Part shown: piece after piece, positions 52,773-59,724 of the stretch
How the letters are laid out: every line of letters starts with the position of its first letter
How positions within the stretch are numbered: position 1 is the stretch's first letter
Source: Acidobacteriota bacterium
Lineage (GTDB): Bacteria; Acidobacteriota; Vicinamibacteria; Vicinamibacterales; Vicinamibacteraceae
NCBI GenBank assembly: GCA_020845575.1
Contig: JADLFL010000016.1
Coordinates: forward strand, 116,542 to 180,541
Reading direction: 5' to 3'
Length of the DNA stretch: 64,000 nt
Program-made: the position numbers and the translations under genes
Notes under the pieces: model-generated
Seen by the model: only the letters and a program-made list of their open reading frames with translations
Databases searched by the model: none
Told to the model about the DNA's origin: nothing

Positions 52773-53933
52773 ATGGACCGTCGAACGTTCCTGTACAGCG
52801 TCTCCATGGGGACGTTCATCGGGCTCGCGGGTCGGGCACTGCACGCGCAGGACCACGGACTCGACGTGCTGCGCATCAAGGTGGAGCAGCCCGCCATCCC
52901 GCTCACGCCACTCGGCATGCCCGGCCTGTTTCCCGGCCGCGTCATCGAGACGCACAACGCCGGCGTGATCGAGCGTGGACGCGTGTCGCAACCCGTGGTC
53001 AGGCGCATGCTGGCGAGCGGCATGACGGCGCTCACCGGCGATGCGTCGCCCGAAGACGCGTGGCGCCGTTTCATCGAGCCGACCGACGTCGTGGGCATCA
53101 AGGTGAATCCGTCGGGTTCGCCGTTCATCGTGTCGCGCGCCGAGATCGTGCGCGAAGTGATCGCGTCGCTCCGCGCGATCGGTGTGCCGGCGGCCAACAT
53201 CATCGTGTTCGACAGGAACTCGAACCAGCTCGATCTCAACGGCTACCACGCGCTGATGCCGGCTGGCGTGCGCGTGGTGGGCCTCGACGATCAGTGGACG
53301 GTCGACGGTGAGCGCCACGGTGGGTACGACCGCGACGTGTTCTGCGAGATGAACTGCTTCGGTGAGCGCGAGACGCGCTCCTACCTCGGACGCATCATCT
53401 CGACGGAAGTGGACAAGATCATCAACATCCCCGTGGTGAAGGAGCACAACGCGTCGGGCGTCACCGGTTGCCTGAAGAACCTCGCGTACGGGTCGTACAA
53501 CAACGTCGCGCGCACGCACGTGGCGCCGACCACGTACACGAGTCCGGCCATCGCGGTGATGTGCGCCTCGTTGCCGGTGCGCACCAAGGCCGTCCTGCAC
53601 GTGATGGATGGCATCCGCGGCGGCTACCATGCGGGCCCGTTCTCGTGGAATTCGTCGTTCCATTTCGAGCCGCGCTCGATCCTGATCGGCACAGACCCTG
53701 TTGCCGTCGATCGCGTCGAGCTCGAGATGGTCGAACGCAAGCGGCGCGACGTGGGCGTACCGTCGCTGTGGGACCACGATCCGGGCAACCTCGGGAATGT
53801 CGCGCAGATGCAGGCCGATGCGCGGAGGAACCGCTTCTTTCGTCAGCCCGCGCACATTCGTGTCTCCGGCGAACTCGGGCTCGGCCGCTGGGATCTGGCG
53901 CAGATCGATCATCGTCGCGTGGAGGTGGCCTAG
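52773..53933 (+). CDS. DUF362 family protein, exported by the Tat pathway
   Basis: 386 residues. MDRRTFLYSVSMGTFIGLAG is a twin-arginine signal. The body matches DUF362: VVGIKVNPSGSPFIVSRAEIVREVIASLR, ANIIVFDRNSNQLDLNGY, KIINIPVVKEHNASGVTGCLKNLAYGSYNN, and DGIRGGYHAGP. DUF362 proteins often carry or accompany iron-sulfur chemistry; only a few Cys are present here, so a cluster is unlikely. Function unknown. GTG/ATG choice: ATG 52773 starts the signal sequence. The next gene begins one base after its stop. Confidence 0.9.
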   Translation: MDRRTFLYSVSMGTFIGLAGRALHAQDHGLDVLRIKVEQPAIPLTPLGMPGLFPGRVIETHNAGVIERGRVSQPVVRRMLASGMTALTGDASPEDAWRRFIEPTDVVGIKVNPSGSPFIVSRAEIVREVIASLRAIGVPAANIIVFDRNSNQLDLNGYHALMPAGVRVVGLDDQWTVDGERHGGYDRDVFCEMNCFGERETRSYLGRIISTEVDKIINIPVVKEHNASGVTGCLKNLAYGSYNNVARTHVAPTTYTSPAIAVMCASLPVRTKAVLHVMDGIRGGYHAGPFSWNSSFHFEPRSILIGTDPVAVDRVELEMVERKRRDVGVPSLWDHDPGNLGNVAQMQADARRNRFFRQPAHIRVSGELGLGRWDLAQIDHRRVEVA

Positions 53934-53934
53934 C

Positions 53935-55008
53935 ATGCAAGCCGCCGCTTCCGTGAACGCGCAAGCGATGGCCGACGCGTCGGACGACTGGGTGACGCTG
54001 CTCGCCGGCAGCGATCGTCGCGGCGGCGTCGTGGCGCCGCGCATCGATGCCCCTCGCGATCTGCTGTGGCGCGTCGTGCTGCCCGACGTCGTGCGGTCGA
54101 GTCCGGTACTGGGCGGCGCGACGCTCTACGTCACATGCCGCGACGGCCTGCTCTACGCGCTCGACGCGGCCAGTGGGCGCGCACGCTGGACCTTCGACGC
54201 CGGTTCGGCGCTGCGATCGACGCCCTCGCTCTCGGGCGGCCGCGTCCTGTTCGGCGCCGACGATGGGCGCGTGTACGCCGTGGATCGCTCGTCGGGCCGT
54301 GTGTCGTGGAAGGCGTCGCTCGGGGGCGAAGTCTGGACGTCTCCCGTCGTGCTCAGGACGCTGGTCTACGCGGGGACCACGAGCGGCGTGTTCGCGGCGG
54401 TCGACGGCGAGACCGGGCGCGTGGTGTGGACGCGAACGTTCGACGAGCGCATCACCTCGACGCCGTACGCGACGGCCGACGCGGTGTACGTCGGCACGGC
54501 CGCCGGCACGGTGCGCGCGCTGGATCCGCGTACCGGACGCGACGTGTGGGTACGTCAGGTGCCCGATAGCGTGTGCGGCGCGCCGGCGCTCGCCGACGGC
54601 GTGCTCGTGATCGCGTCCGAGGACTTCACCGTGCGCGCACTCGACGCCAGGACTGGTGACGAGCGCTGGATGGTGGAGACCGAACTCGGCGTGATCGCCT
54701 CGCCGGCGGTCGGCGCCGGCAAGGCATTCGTCGGCGGCAAGGACGGGTACTTCTACGCGATCGACGTGCGCACCGGCGCGCTTGCGTGGAAGACGCCCGA
54801 CATCCGTACCATCACGTCTCCCGCGGTGGTCGTCGGTACGATGGTCTGCATCCAGACCTACTACGGCGCGACGCGTGCGTACCACGTGGAGACCGGCGAA
54901 CCGCTCTGGGTGACCAACCTCGGCGGTTCTCTCGCCAGCGCGCCAATCCTGACACCCGACGCGATCTACCTGGTGACCGAGCGGGGCATCGTGTATGCGC
55001 TGGGGTAG
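53935..55008 (+). CDS. PQQ-like beta-propeller repeat protein
   Basis: 357 residues of WD/PQQ-type blades, roughly seven: YALDAASGRARWTFD, YAVDRSSGRVSWKAS, FAAVDGETGRVVWTRTF, RALDPRTGRDVWVRQV, RALDARTGDERWMVE, YAIDVRTGALAWKTP, RAYHVETGEPLWVTN. Similar to BamB-like and YncE-like propellers; no heme motif or catalytic residues were recognised. There is no clear signal peptide, only MQAAASVNAQAMADASDD, so its location is uncertain. GGAGGTG before ATG gives a strong start. Its end overlaps ApbE by 14 bases. Confidence 0.9.
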   Translation: MQAAASVNAQAMADASDDWVTLLAGSDRRGGVVAPRIDAPRDLLWRVVLPDVVRSSPVLGGATLYVTCRDGLLYALDAASGRARWTFDAGSALRSTPSLSGGRVLFGADDGRVYAVDRSSGRVSWKASLGGEVWTSPVVLRTLVYAGTTSGVFAAVDGETGRVVWTRTFDERITSTPYATADAVYVGTAAGTVRALDPRTGRDVWVRQVPDSVCGAPALADGVLVIASEDFTVRALDARTGDERWMVETELGVIASPAVGAGKAFVGGKDGYFYAIDVRTGALAWKTPDIRTITSPAVVVGTMVCIQTYYGATRAYHVETGEPLWVTNLGGSLASAPILTPDAIYLVTERGIVYALG

Positions 55009-56044
55009 CGTGCTCGCGGCTGCGACGCTGACCGCGACGGCGGTCGTCATGACCGGCGCATCGATGTCGGCGGAGCGGGACGATCGGGACATCGGTGGCG
55101 CGTCGCGTGCGACCGACCATCTCGTACACGTGCAGCGCTACGGCATGGGCACGATGTTCGATCTGTTCGCGTACCACGCGTCGCGCGAGACGGCGCAGCA
55201 GGCCGTCGACGCCGCGTGGGCCGAGATCGACCGCCTCGATCGCGTCATGAGTCACTTTCGCGACGACAGCGATCTCAGCCGGTTGAATCGCGACGGCGCA
55301 CGCGGGTTCGTGACGGTCGATCCGTCGCTGCACGACATCCTCGCCTCGTCCGCATCGTTGTCGCTCAGAACCGGTGGACGCTTCGACGTGACGATGACGC
55401 CGGTACTGCGGGTGTGGCAGCGTGCGTTCGACGCGGGGCAGCCGCCGTCTGACGCAGACGTCGCAGAGGCACAGGCGTGTGTGGGAGCCGACCGCGTCGA
55501 GACGCTGGCACCCGATCGCGTGCGGTTCACAACGCCGTGTACGGCCGTCGAACTCGGTGGCGTGGGGAAGGGGTATGCCGTCGATCGGGCGCTCGCCGTA
55601 CTCGCGTCGCGGGGCGTGCGCAACGCGTTGATCAATGCCGGCGGGAGTTCGATCGGTGCGATCGGGGCGCCGCCAGACAGCGATGGCTGGCCCGTTCGTC
55701 TTGGTGCGCCAGTGACGGGACATCAGGTCGCTCTGCTGCAGGACGCGTCGATGTCCACGTCAACACAGCACCGTCGAGCGTTCGCGCGCGGCGCCGGGCG
55801 CTTCGGGGCCATCGTCGACCCGCGCGCCGGCGCGCCGGTGCCATCCGATGCAAGCGTCACGGTGATTGCCGCGAACGGGACGTCGGCCGAAGCCTTGACG
55901 AAGGCGCTCCTCATGACGTCGCCAGAGGAAGCGACAGCCATGCTCGGCGCGTTCCCCGGCGTGGTCGCACTCTGGATCTCCGCTGATGGCCGCCTCACGT
56001 CCGCGTGGCGTGAGTCCACGCTCTCGCTCGCCGATGCTCCCTGA
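54995..56044 (+). CDS. apbE: FAD:protein FMN transferase (ApbE family)
   Basis: 349 residues with an N-terminal leader (VLAAATLTATAVVMTGASMSA). ApbE enzymes attach FMN covalently to Thr in target proteins outside the cytoplasm. Family landmarks: YGMGTMFDLFAY, SDLSRLNRDG, GGRFDVTMTPVLRVWQRAF, ELGGVGKGYAVDRALAVL, NAGGSS, and IVDPRAGAP; the flavin-ring loop STSTQHRR is present. A partner with a flavinylation motif should exist, but the adjacent genes have none that is convincing. The gene overlaps the propeller gene and touches the next gene. Confidence 0.93.
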   Translation: MRWGSVLAAATLTATAVVMTGASMSAERDDRDIGGASRATDHLVHVQRYGMGTMFDLFAYHASRETAQQAVDAAWAEIDRLDRVMSHFRDDSDLSRLNRDGARGFVTVDPSLHDILASSASLSLRTGGRFDVTMTPVLRVWQRAFDAGQPPSDADVAEAQACVGADRVETLAPDRVRFTTPCTAVELGGVGKGYAVDRALAVLASRGVRNALINAGGSSIGAIGAPPDSDGWPVRLGAPVTGHQVALLQDASMSTSTQHRRAFARGAGRFGAIVDPRAGAPVPSDASVTVIAANGTSAEALTKALLMTSPEEATAMLGAFPGVVALWISADGRLTSAWRESTLSLADAP

Positions 56045-56045
56045 C

Positions 56046-57512
56046 ATGCCGCTCGACATGCGTTCCGCTTCCCCCGTGTGGTCCGGTCTCCAGCGTACCT
56101 GTCGCGCGGCGGCTGTGATCGTGTGTCTCGTCGTGCCTGGCGTGGCCGATGCGGAGGTCCTCGTGCGCTGGGATCGCGCGCGAGTCCCCGCCGTCGACGC
56201 GCTTGGTGTGCGGAGTCTTGTCGTGCCTGCGGGAACGCCCTCCGTGGCTGCCGCCATCGAGGCCGGCTATCGCGTGTACATCGAGACGGGCAGTCGCGGC
56301 CTCGGGACACTCACGGTGCCCGCTGGCGTCGTTGGCGTGATCGTGCCGGCCGACGCCAGCGCCACGCAGGTGTCGGCGTTGCGCCGGCGCCTCGCCGCCG
56401 GGACAGCGAGTACGCCGCCTCGCACCGTGCGCGTACTGGAGCAGCGCGGCCAGTGGCCGCACATCCGTTCGAACTGGGTGACCAGTCGCGACGGCGTGCT
56501 GCAGGTGGCGAGCAGCACCGCGCAGCCGTGGCTGGCCAACAACCTTGCGCTCGTGCGCGCTGCGAAGACAGCGGTGCCGGGCGAGACGCCGCTGCTGGCG
56601 TACGCGTGGGAGCCGCGATTGCCGTCGGGAGCCGACGTCGAACCGTCGCTGCACGACTATCTCGTCGCGATTGGCGAAGCCGGCAGCGCGGGCGCCGACC
56701 TCGTGCTGTCGATCCACGAACGTCTCCAGGAGCGCCTGTTGCTGGCGTCGCCGGAGGCCAGAGCCTGGTGGGCGCGGATGCGGGCGGCGATCGACTTCTA
56801 CGCGTGGGACGTGCGTGGGTATCGGCACACCGCCGACGTGGGCGTGCTCGTCAACGGCGATCCCATGCGCTGGTTCGAGGTACTGAACCTGCTGTCGCGC
56901 CACAACCTGCCGTTCGAGCCGGTGCGACTCGCCGATGTCGCGACGCGAGACATGGCCGCGTTCAGACTGCTCGTGGTGCTCGACGAACCGACGCCCGCGC
57001 AGGTGGATGCCCTGCACGCGTTCGCGAAGGCCGGCGGCATCGTGGTGCTGCCCGGATTGCCGGGAACACGGCCGTGGCAGTCGGGCGAGCCGGCGAGCCG
57101 AGCCGAGGGGCGCACGGCGTGGACCATCGCGTCAGCATCTGGTAACGCATCTGTGGCGCCAGGACAGATCGTCGAACTGGCGGAGCCCGTCGTCGATCCC
57201 AACACCTTCGCGCTCGACATGCGCGCGCTGCTGGGCGACGAGCGGCGCACCATCCAGATCTGGAACGGCATCACCGTGCTCGCGCAACACGCGTCGACAG
57301 ACGACGGCGCGACGTCCGTGCTGACGCTGCTGAACTACGCCGAGCAGCCCGTGGAGGTGCAGGTGCGGCTGCCCGGGACGTTCTCGGCCATCCATGTCGA
57401 GACGCCGGGAGAGGGCGCCCCATCGCTGCTGCCGTTCCACCAGCGCGGCGATCACGTGGAGTTCGTCCTGCCCGCCCTCGGCCCCGGCGCCCGGGTGTTC
57501 CTGACACGCTAG
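56046..57512 (+). CDS. Secreted protein of unknown function, end of the ApbE gene group
   Basis: 488 residues with a leader MRSASPVWSG..AAAVIVCLVVPGVADA. I recognise no named family. The middle is alpha/beta in character (DYLVAIGEAGSAGADLVLSIHERLQERLLLASPEARAWW and YRHTADVGVLVNGDPMRWFEVLNLLSRHNLPFEPVRLADV), like a glycosyl-hydrolase-associated or trimerisation-type domain with DEPTPAQVDALHAFAKAGGIVVLPG. The C-terminus is beta (VEVQVRLPGTFSAIHVETPG). An ApbE-like STDDGATS stretch near 415 lacks the usual Ser/Thr before GAT. ATG 56046 starts after the apbE stop; 56034 is possible. Confidence 0.8.
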   Translation: MPLDMRSASPVWSGLQRTCRAAAVIVCLVVPGVADAEVLVRWDRARVPAVDALGVRSLVVPAGTPSVAAAIEAGYRVYIETGSRGLGTLTVPAGVVGVIVPADASATQVSALRRRLAAGTASTPPRTVRVLEQRGQWPHIRSNWVTSRDGVLQVASSTAQPWLANNLALVRAAKTAVPGETPLLAYAWEPRLPSGADVEPSLHDYLVAIGEAGSAGADLVLSIHERLQERLLLASPEARAWWARMRAAIDFYAWDVRGYRHTADVGVLVNGDPMRWFEVLNLLSRHNLPFEPVRLADVATRDMAAFRLLVVLDEPTPAQVDALHAFAKAGGIVVLPGLPGTRPWQSGEPASRAEGRTAWTIASASGNASVAPGQIVELAEPVVDPNTFALDMRALLGDERRTIQIWNGITVLAQHASTDDGATSVLTLLNYAEQPVEVQVRLPGTFSAIHVETPGEGAPSLLPFHQRGDHVEFVLPALGPGARVFLTR

Positions 57513-57544
57513 ACAGCGACCGCTCGGCCACGTCCACATGCCGG

Positions 57545-57605
57545 CGTGGACAGGGCCGGATTCCGAGCCAGGCAGCGGGTAGCGCCGGCTCTCCGAGCCA
57601 GGCCC
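57545..57605. repeat. Palindromic CAGGGCCGG..CCGGCTC..GCCCTG repeat
   Basis: GGACAGGGCCGGATTCCGAGCC and GCGCCGGCTCTCCGAGCC..AGGCCCTGTGG face each other between the unknown secreted gene and the small basic protein. Copy of the second repeat family (compare 10494 and 28650). Confidence 0.7.
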
Positions 57606-57639
57606 TGTGGAGCGAGGCCGAACCCGGTGGGTACGGCGT

Positions 57640-57939
57640 CTACGGCTTGACGTGGCGGGGCATGGGTGGACGCGCGACTTCCACTTCCGCGGCGGCTTTG
57701 GCCGCGCGTTCCCGTTCCCACCTGGCGCGAGTCGCTGCGGCGATGCGCGCTCGTCCTTCCGGAGACATCTGGCGCGTCTTCTTCGCGGCTTTGGGTGCCG
57801 GTGCTCGAGTGCGCGTGGGCTCGGCGGCCGTTCCCGCCAACGCGGCGCGATGCCGACGGAGGGTGGCGAGTTCGTTGCCGAGTCGCTCGATCTCGGAATC
57901 GAGCCCCCTGATCGCCGCCTGCCGGATGATGTCGTCCAT
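57640..57939 (-). CDS. Small basic protein with SPEGRARIAAA motif
   Basis: 99 residues from ATG 57939. A short N-terminal helix (MDDIIRQAAIRGLDSEIERLGNELATLRRHRAAL, coiled-coil-like) is followed by a Pro/Ala/Lys linker and KKTRQMSPEGRARIAAATRARWERERAAK. The MSPEGRARIAAAxRARW element recurs in acidobacterial small proteins of unknown function and looks like a DNA- or nucleic-acid-binding basic helix. No neighbour indicates a role. Longer readings upstream are the reverse-strand shadow of the tail-sheath gene. Confidence 0.75.
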   Translation of the reverse strand: MDDIIRQAAIRGLDSEIERLGNELATLRRHRAALAGTAAEPTRTRAPAPKAAKKTRQMSPEGRARIAAATRARWERERAAKAAAEVEVARPPMPRHVKP

Positions 57940-58010
57940 ACCGGCAAGTCTACCGCGTTCGTTCTCCACACGGAGCCCGACAGCCGGCTCGGCCCGTTCG
58001 AGCCCGGGAG

Positions 58011-59432
58011 CTACGAGAGCACCGGCCCTCCGCGCCCGGCTGGGACACGCACCGTGATCACGACGAACTCGGCCGGCCTCAGTGGCGCGAAGCCGACGAC
58101 GATGGTGGCCAAGCCTGTGTCGATGTCGTGCTCTGTGGTGGTGGTGCTGTCGCACCTGACGAACCAGGCCTCCTTCGGCGTGGATCCCTGGAAGGCGCCC
58201 TGTCTGAAGAGGCCGTGCATGAACGTGTCGACGCCGAGCCGGAGGCGGGCCCACAGTGGATCGTCGTTCGGCTCGAGCCGAGCCCATGTCGTCCCGCGGA
58301 TCAGGCTCTTCTCGATGAACAGCGCCGTTCGCCGGATCGGCACGTACTTCCAGTCACTCGCGAGCGCATCGGCACCAGCAGTGGTGCGGGCGCCCCACAC
58401 GACGGGCCCGATCCGCGGTAACACGCGTAAGCCGTTCACTCCGCGTTCGGTGAGTTGCCTGTTGTCGTTGTCGGTCAGCGCAACGGTCGCACCGACCGCG
58501 CCTGTCAGCGTCGCCTCCACGCCTGCCGGAGCCTTCCACACGCCGCGGCGGCGATCCGTCCGCGCGAACACGCCCGCGATGGCGCCACAGGGAACGAAAT
58601 CAGCCAGACGTCCGCCCTGCAGAGGATCGGCGCACTGCATGCGTGGAACGTGGAGCGTGGCGTTCGGGTCAGGAGCCACGCCCCATGTGGCGCTGTCGAT
58701 GCTGTTGGTACCGCTGACGATCTCCGATGCGCTGGTCCAGCCGATGAGCGGATCCGCGATGAACATCGCGCGACGTGCGGCGGCATACCTGACGGCCGCC
58801 GCGCGCGTCTGCGCCGAGATGTCGCTGTCGAACGTGAACGGCGGAATGCACAGGAGATCGACGGTGTCGGCGTGCTCCAGCGCCCACAGTCCCTTTCTGT
58901 CACCTTCCAACCAGTCGGCCGATACGTCATCGTCGGTGAGCGCCGCGCCTGTGCGGCTTTCCACCCTGACGATCACGGCATCGGTCCCACCGTTGGCGAA
59001 GAACTGGCTGACGGCGTAGCTCATCGGACATGCGCGCGCGAGATCCCCGAACGGCCGCTCGAACTCGGCGACACTGCGGACGAGCACGGGCGTGTCGATG
59101 ACACCGGAACTCGCCGCGCCCACGAACGCCGTCACCGCCGTCGACGCGCCGGCGATCAGAGGATCCCTGGCGCGCACATCGTCGACGTAGACGCCTGGTA
59201 TGGTCGGGCCATCGGTCATGTCCGGCTCCTCGAAGGTCGCAGCGTCGCCGGTGCGCAAGGCTTCGTACTCGGAGAGTTCGACCTCGAGATCCTCGAGTTG
59301 GCTGCGCACGCCGTCACGCATCGCCTTCGCGGCGCTGGGGTGCACGCCGGTCGCATCCGGAGCGGCCAATGCTCGCCGGAGTCGCTCAGCCTGAGCCTGC
59401 ATGTTGAGGTACTGGCGCTCGTTGGTGATCAT
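58011..59432 (-). CDS. Contractile tail sheath homologue in frame with an antitoxin-like N-terminus
   Basis: 473 residues from ATG 59432. The N-terminal about 70 residues, MITNERQYLNMQAQAERLRRAL... and DLEVELSEYEALRTGD, match the opening of XRE/HTH antitoxin-like proteins, but their HTH is absent. From residue about 72 (MTDGPTIPGVYVDDV, an internal ATG at 59219) it becomes a sheath: AGASTAVTAFVGAASSGVIDTPVLVRSVAEFERPFGDL, WALEHADTVDLLCIPPF, ARTDRRRGVWKAPAGVEATLTGAVG, and the C-terminal PNDDPLWARLRLGVDTFMHGLFRQGAFQGSTPKEAWFVRCD...VGFAPLRPAEFVVITV. Strong GAGGAG sits ahead of ATG 59219, so both a 402-residue sheath and a fusion could be made. No tube, baseplate or other tail gene is nearby. The last residues lie in a GGGCCGG-type repeat. 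Confidence 0.88.
   Translation of the reverse strand: MITNERQYLNMQAQAERLRRALAAPDATGVHPSAAKAMRDGVRSQLEDLEVELSEYEALRTGDAATFEEPDMTDGPTIPGVYVDDVRARDPLIAGASTAVTAFVGAASSGVIDTPVLVRSVAEFERPFGDLARACPMSYAVSQFFANGGTDAVIVRVESRTGAALTDDDVSADWLEGDRKGLWALEHADTVDLLCIPPFTFDSDISAQTRAAAVRYAAARRAMFIADPLIGWTSASEIVSGTNSIDSATWGVAPDPNATLHVPRMQCADPLQGGRLADFVPCGAIAGVFARTDRRRGVWKAPAGVEATLTGAVGATVALTDNDNRQLTERGVNGLRVLPRIGPVVWGARTTAGADALASDWKYVPIRRTALFIEKSLIRGTTWARLEPNDDPLWARLRLGVDTFMHGLFRQGAFQGSTPKEAWFVRCDSTTTTEHDIDTGLATIVVGFAPLRPAEFVVITVRVPAGRGGPVLS
59226..59231 (-). promoter_or_regulatory. Strong ribosome-binding site before the internal sheath start
   Basis: GAGGAG on the minus strand lies six bases before ATG 59219, ideal spacing. 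It supports independent translation of the sheath domain from inside the longer frame that starts at 59432. Confidence 0.7.
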
Positions 59433-59492
59433 GGCAGGTCCCCCAGTCTGCGCTGTTTTCCTCAAGTACGATCTGACGTTAGGGCTGTGACC

Positions 59493-59705
59493 ATGCACAA
59501 GTACGAACTCATCGTGTACTGGGATGCCGAAGACGGTGTGTTCGTGGCCGAGGTCCCGGAACTGCCGGGCTGTATGGCTCACGGCACCACGCCGTCGGAC
59601 GCCGTCAGTGCCGTGCAGGACGCCATCCAGTTCTGGATCGAAACGGCTACTGCGGATGGTCGAGCCGTGCCGGTACCGAAGGGGCGTCGACTTCTTTACG
59701 CGTAG
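59493..59705 (+). CDS. HicB-family antitoxin-like protein
   Basis: 70 residues with the HicB partial-RNase-H fold: MHKYELIVYWDAEDGVFVAEVPELPGCMAHGTTPSDAVSAVQDAIQFWIETATADGRAVPVP. The family normally has a HicA mRNA interferase beside it and often a C-terminal DNA-binding domain; neither is here. It is therefore an orphan HicB. ATG 59493 precedes the conserved start. It is divergent from the tail-sheath fusion, 60 bp away. Confidence 0.9.
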   Translation: MHKYELIVYWDAEDGVFVAEVPELPGCMAHGTTPSDAVSAVQDAIQFWIETATADGRAVPVPKGRRLLYA

Positions 59706-59724
59706 CGCTGGCCGGCGTAGTCCA

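Noticed and set aside
57295..57330. ApbE flavinylation site in the fourth protein of the DUF362 group
   Set aside because: The stretch reads DDGATS and lacks the Ser/Thr before GAT that the known motif requires.
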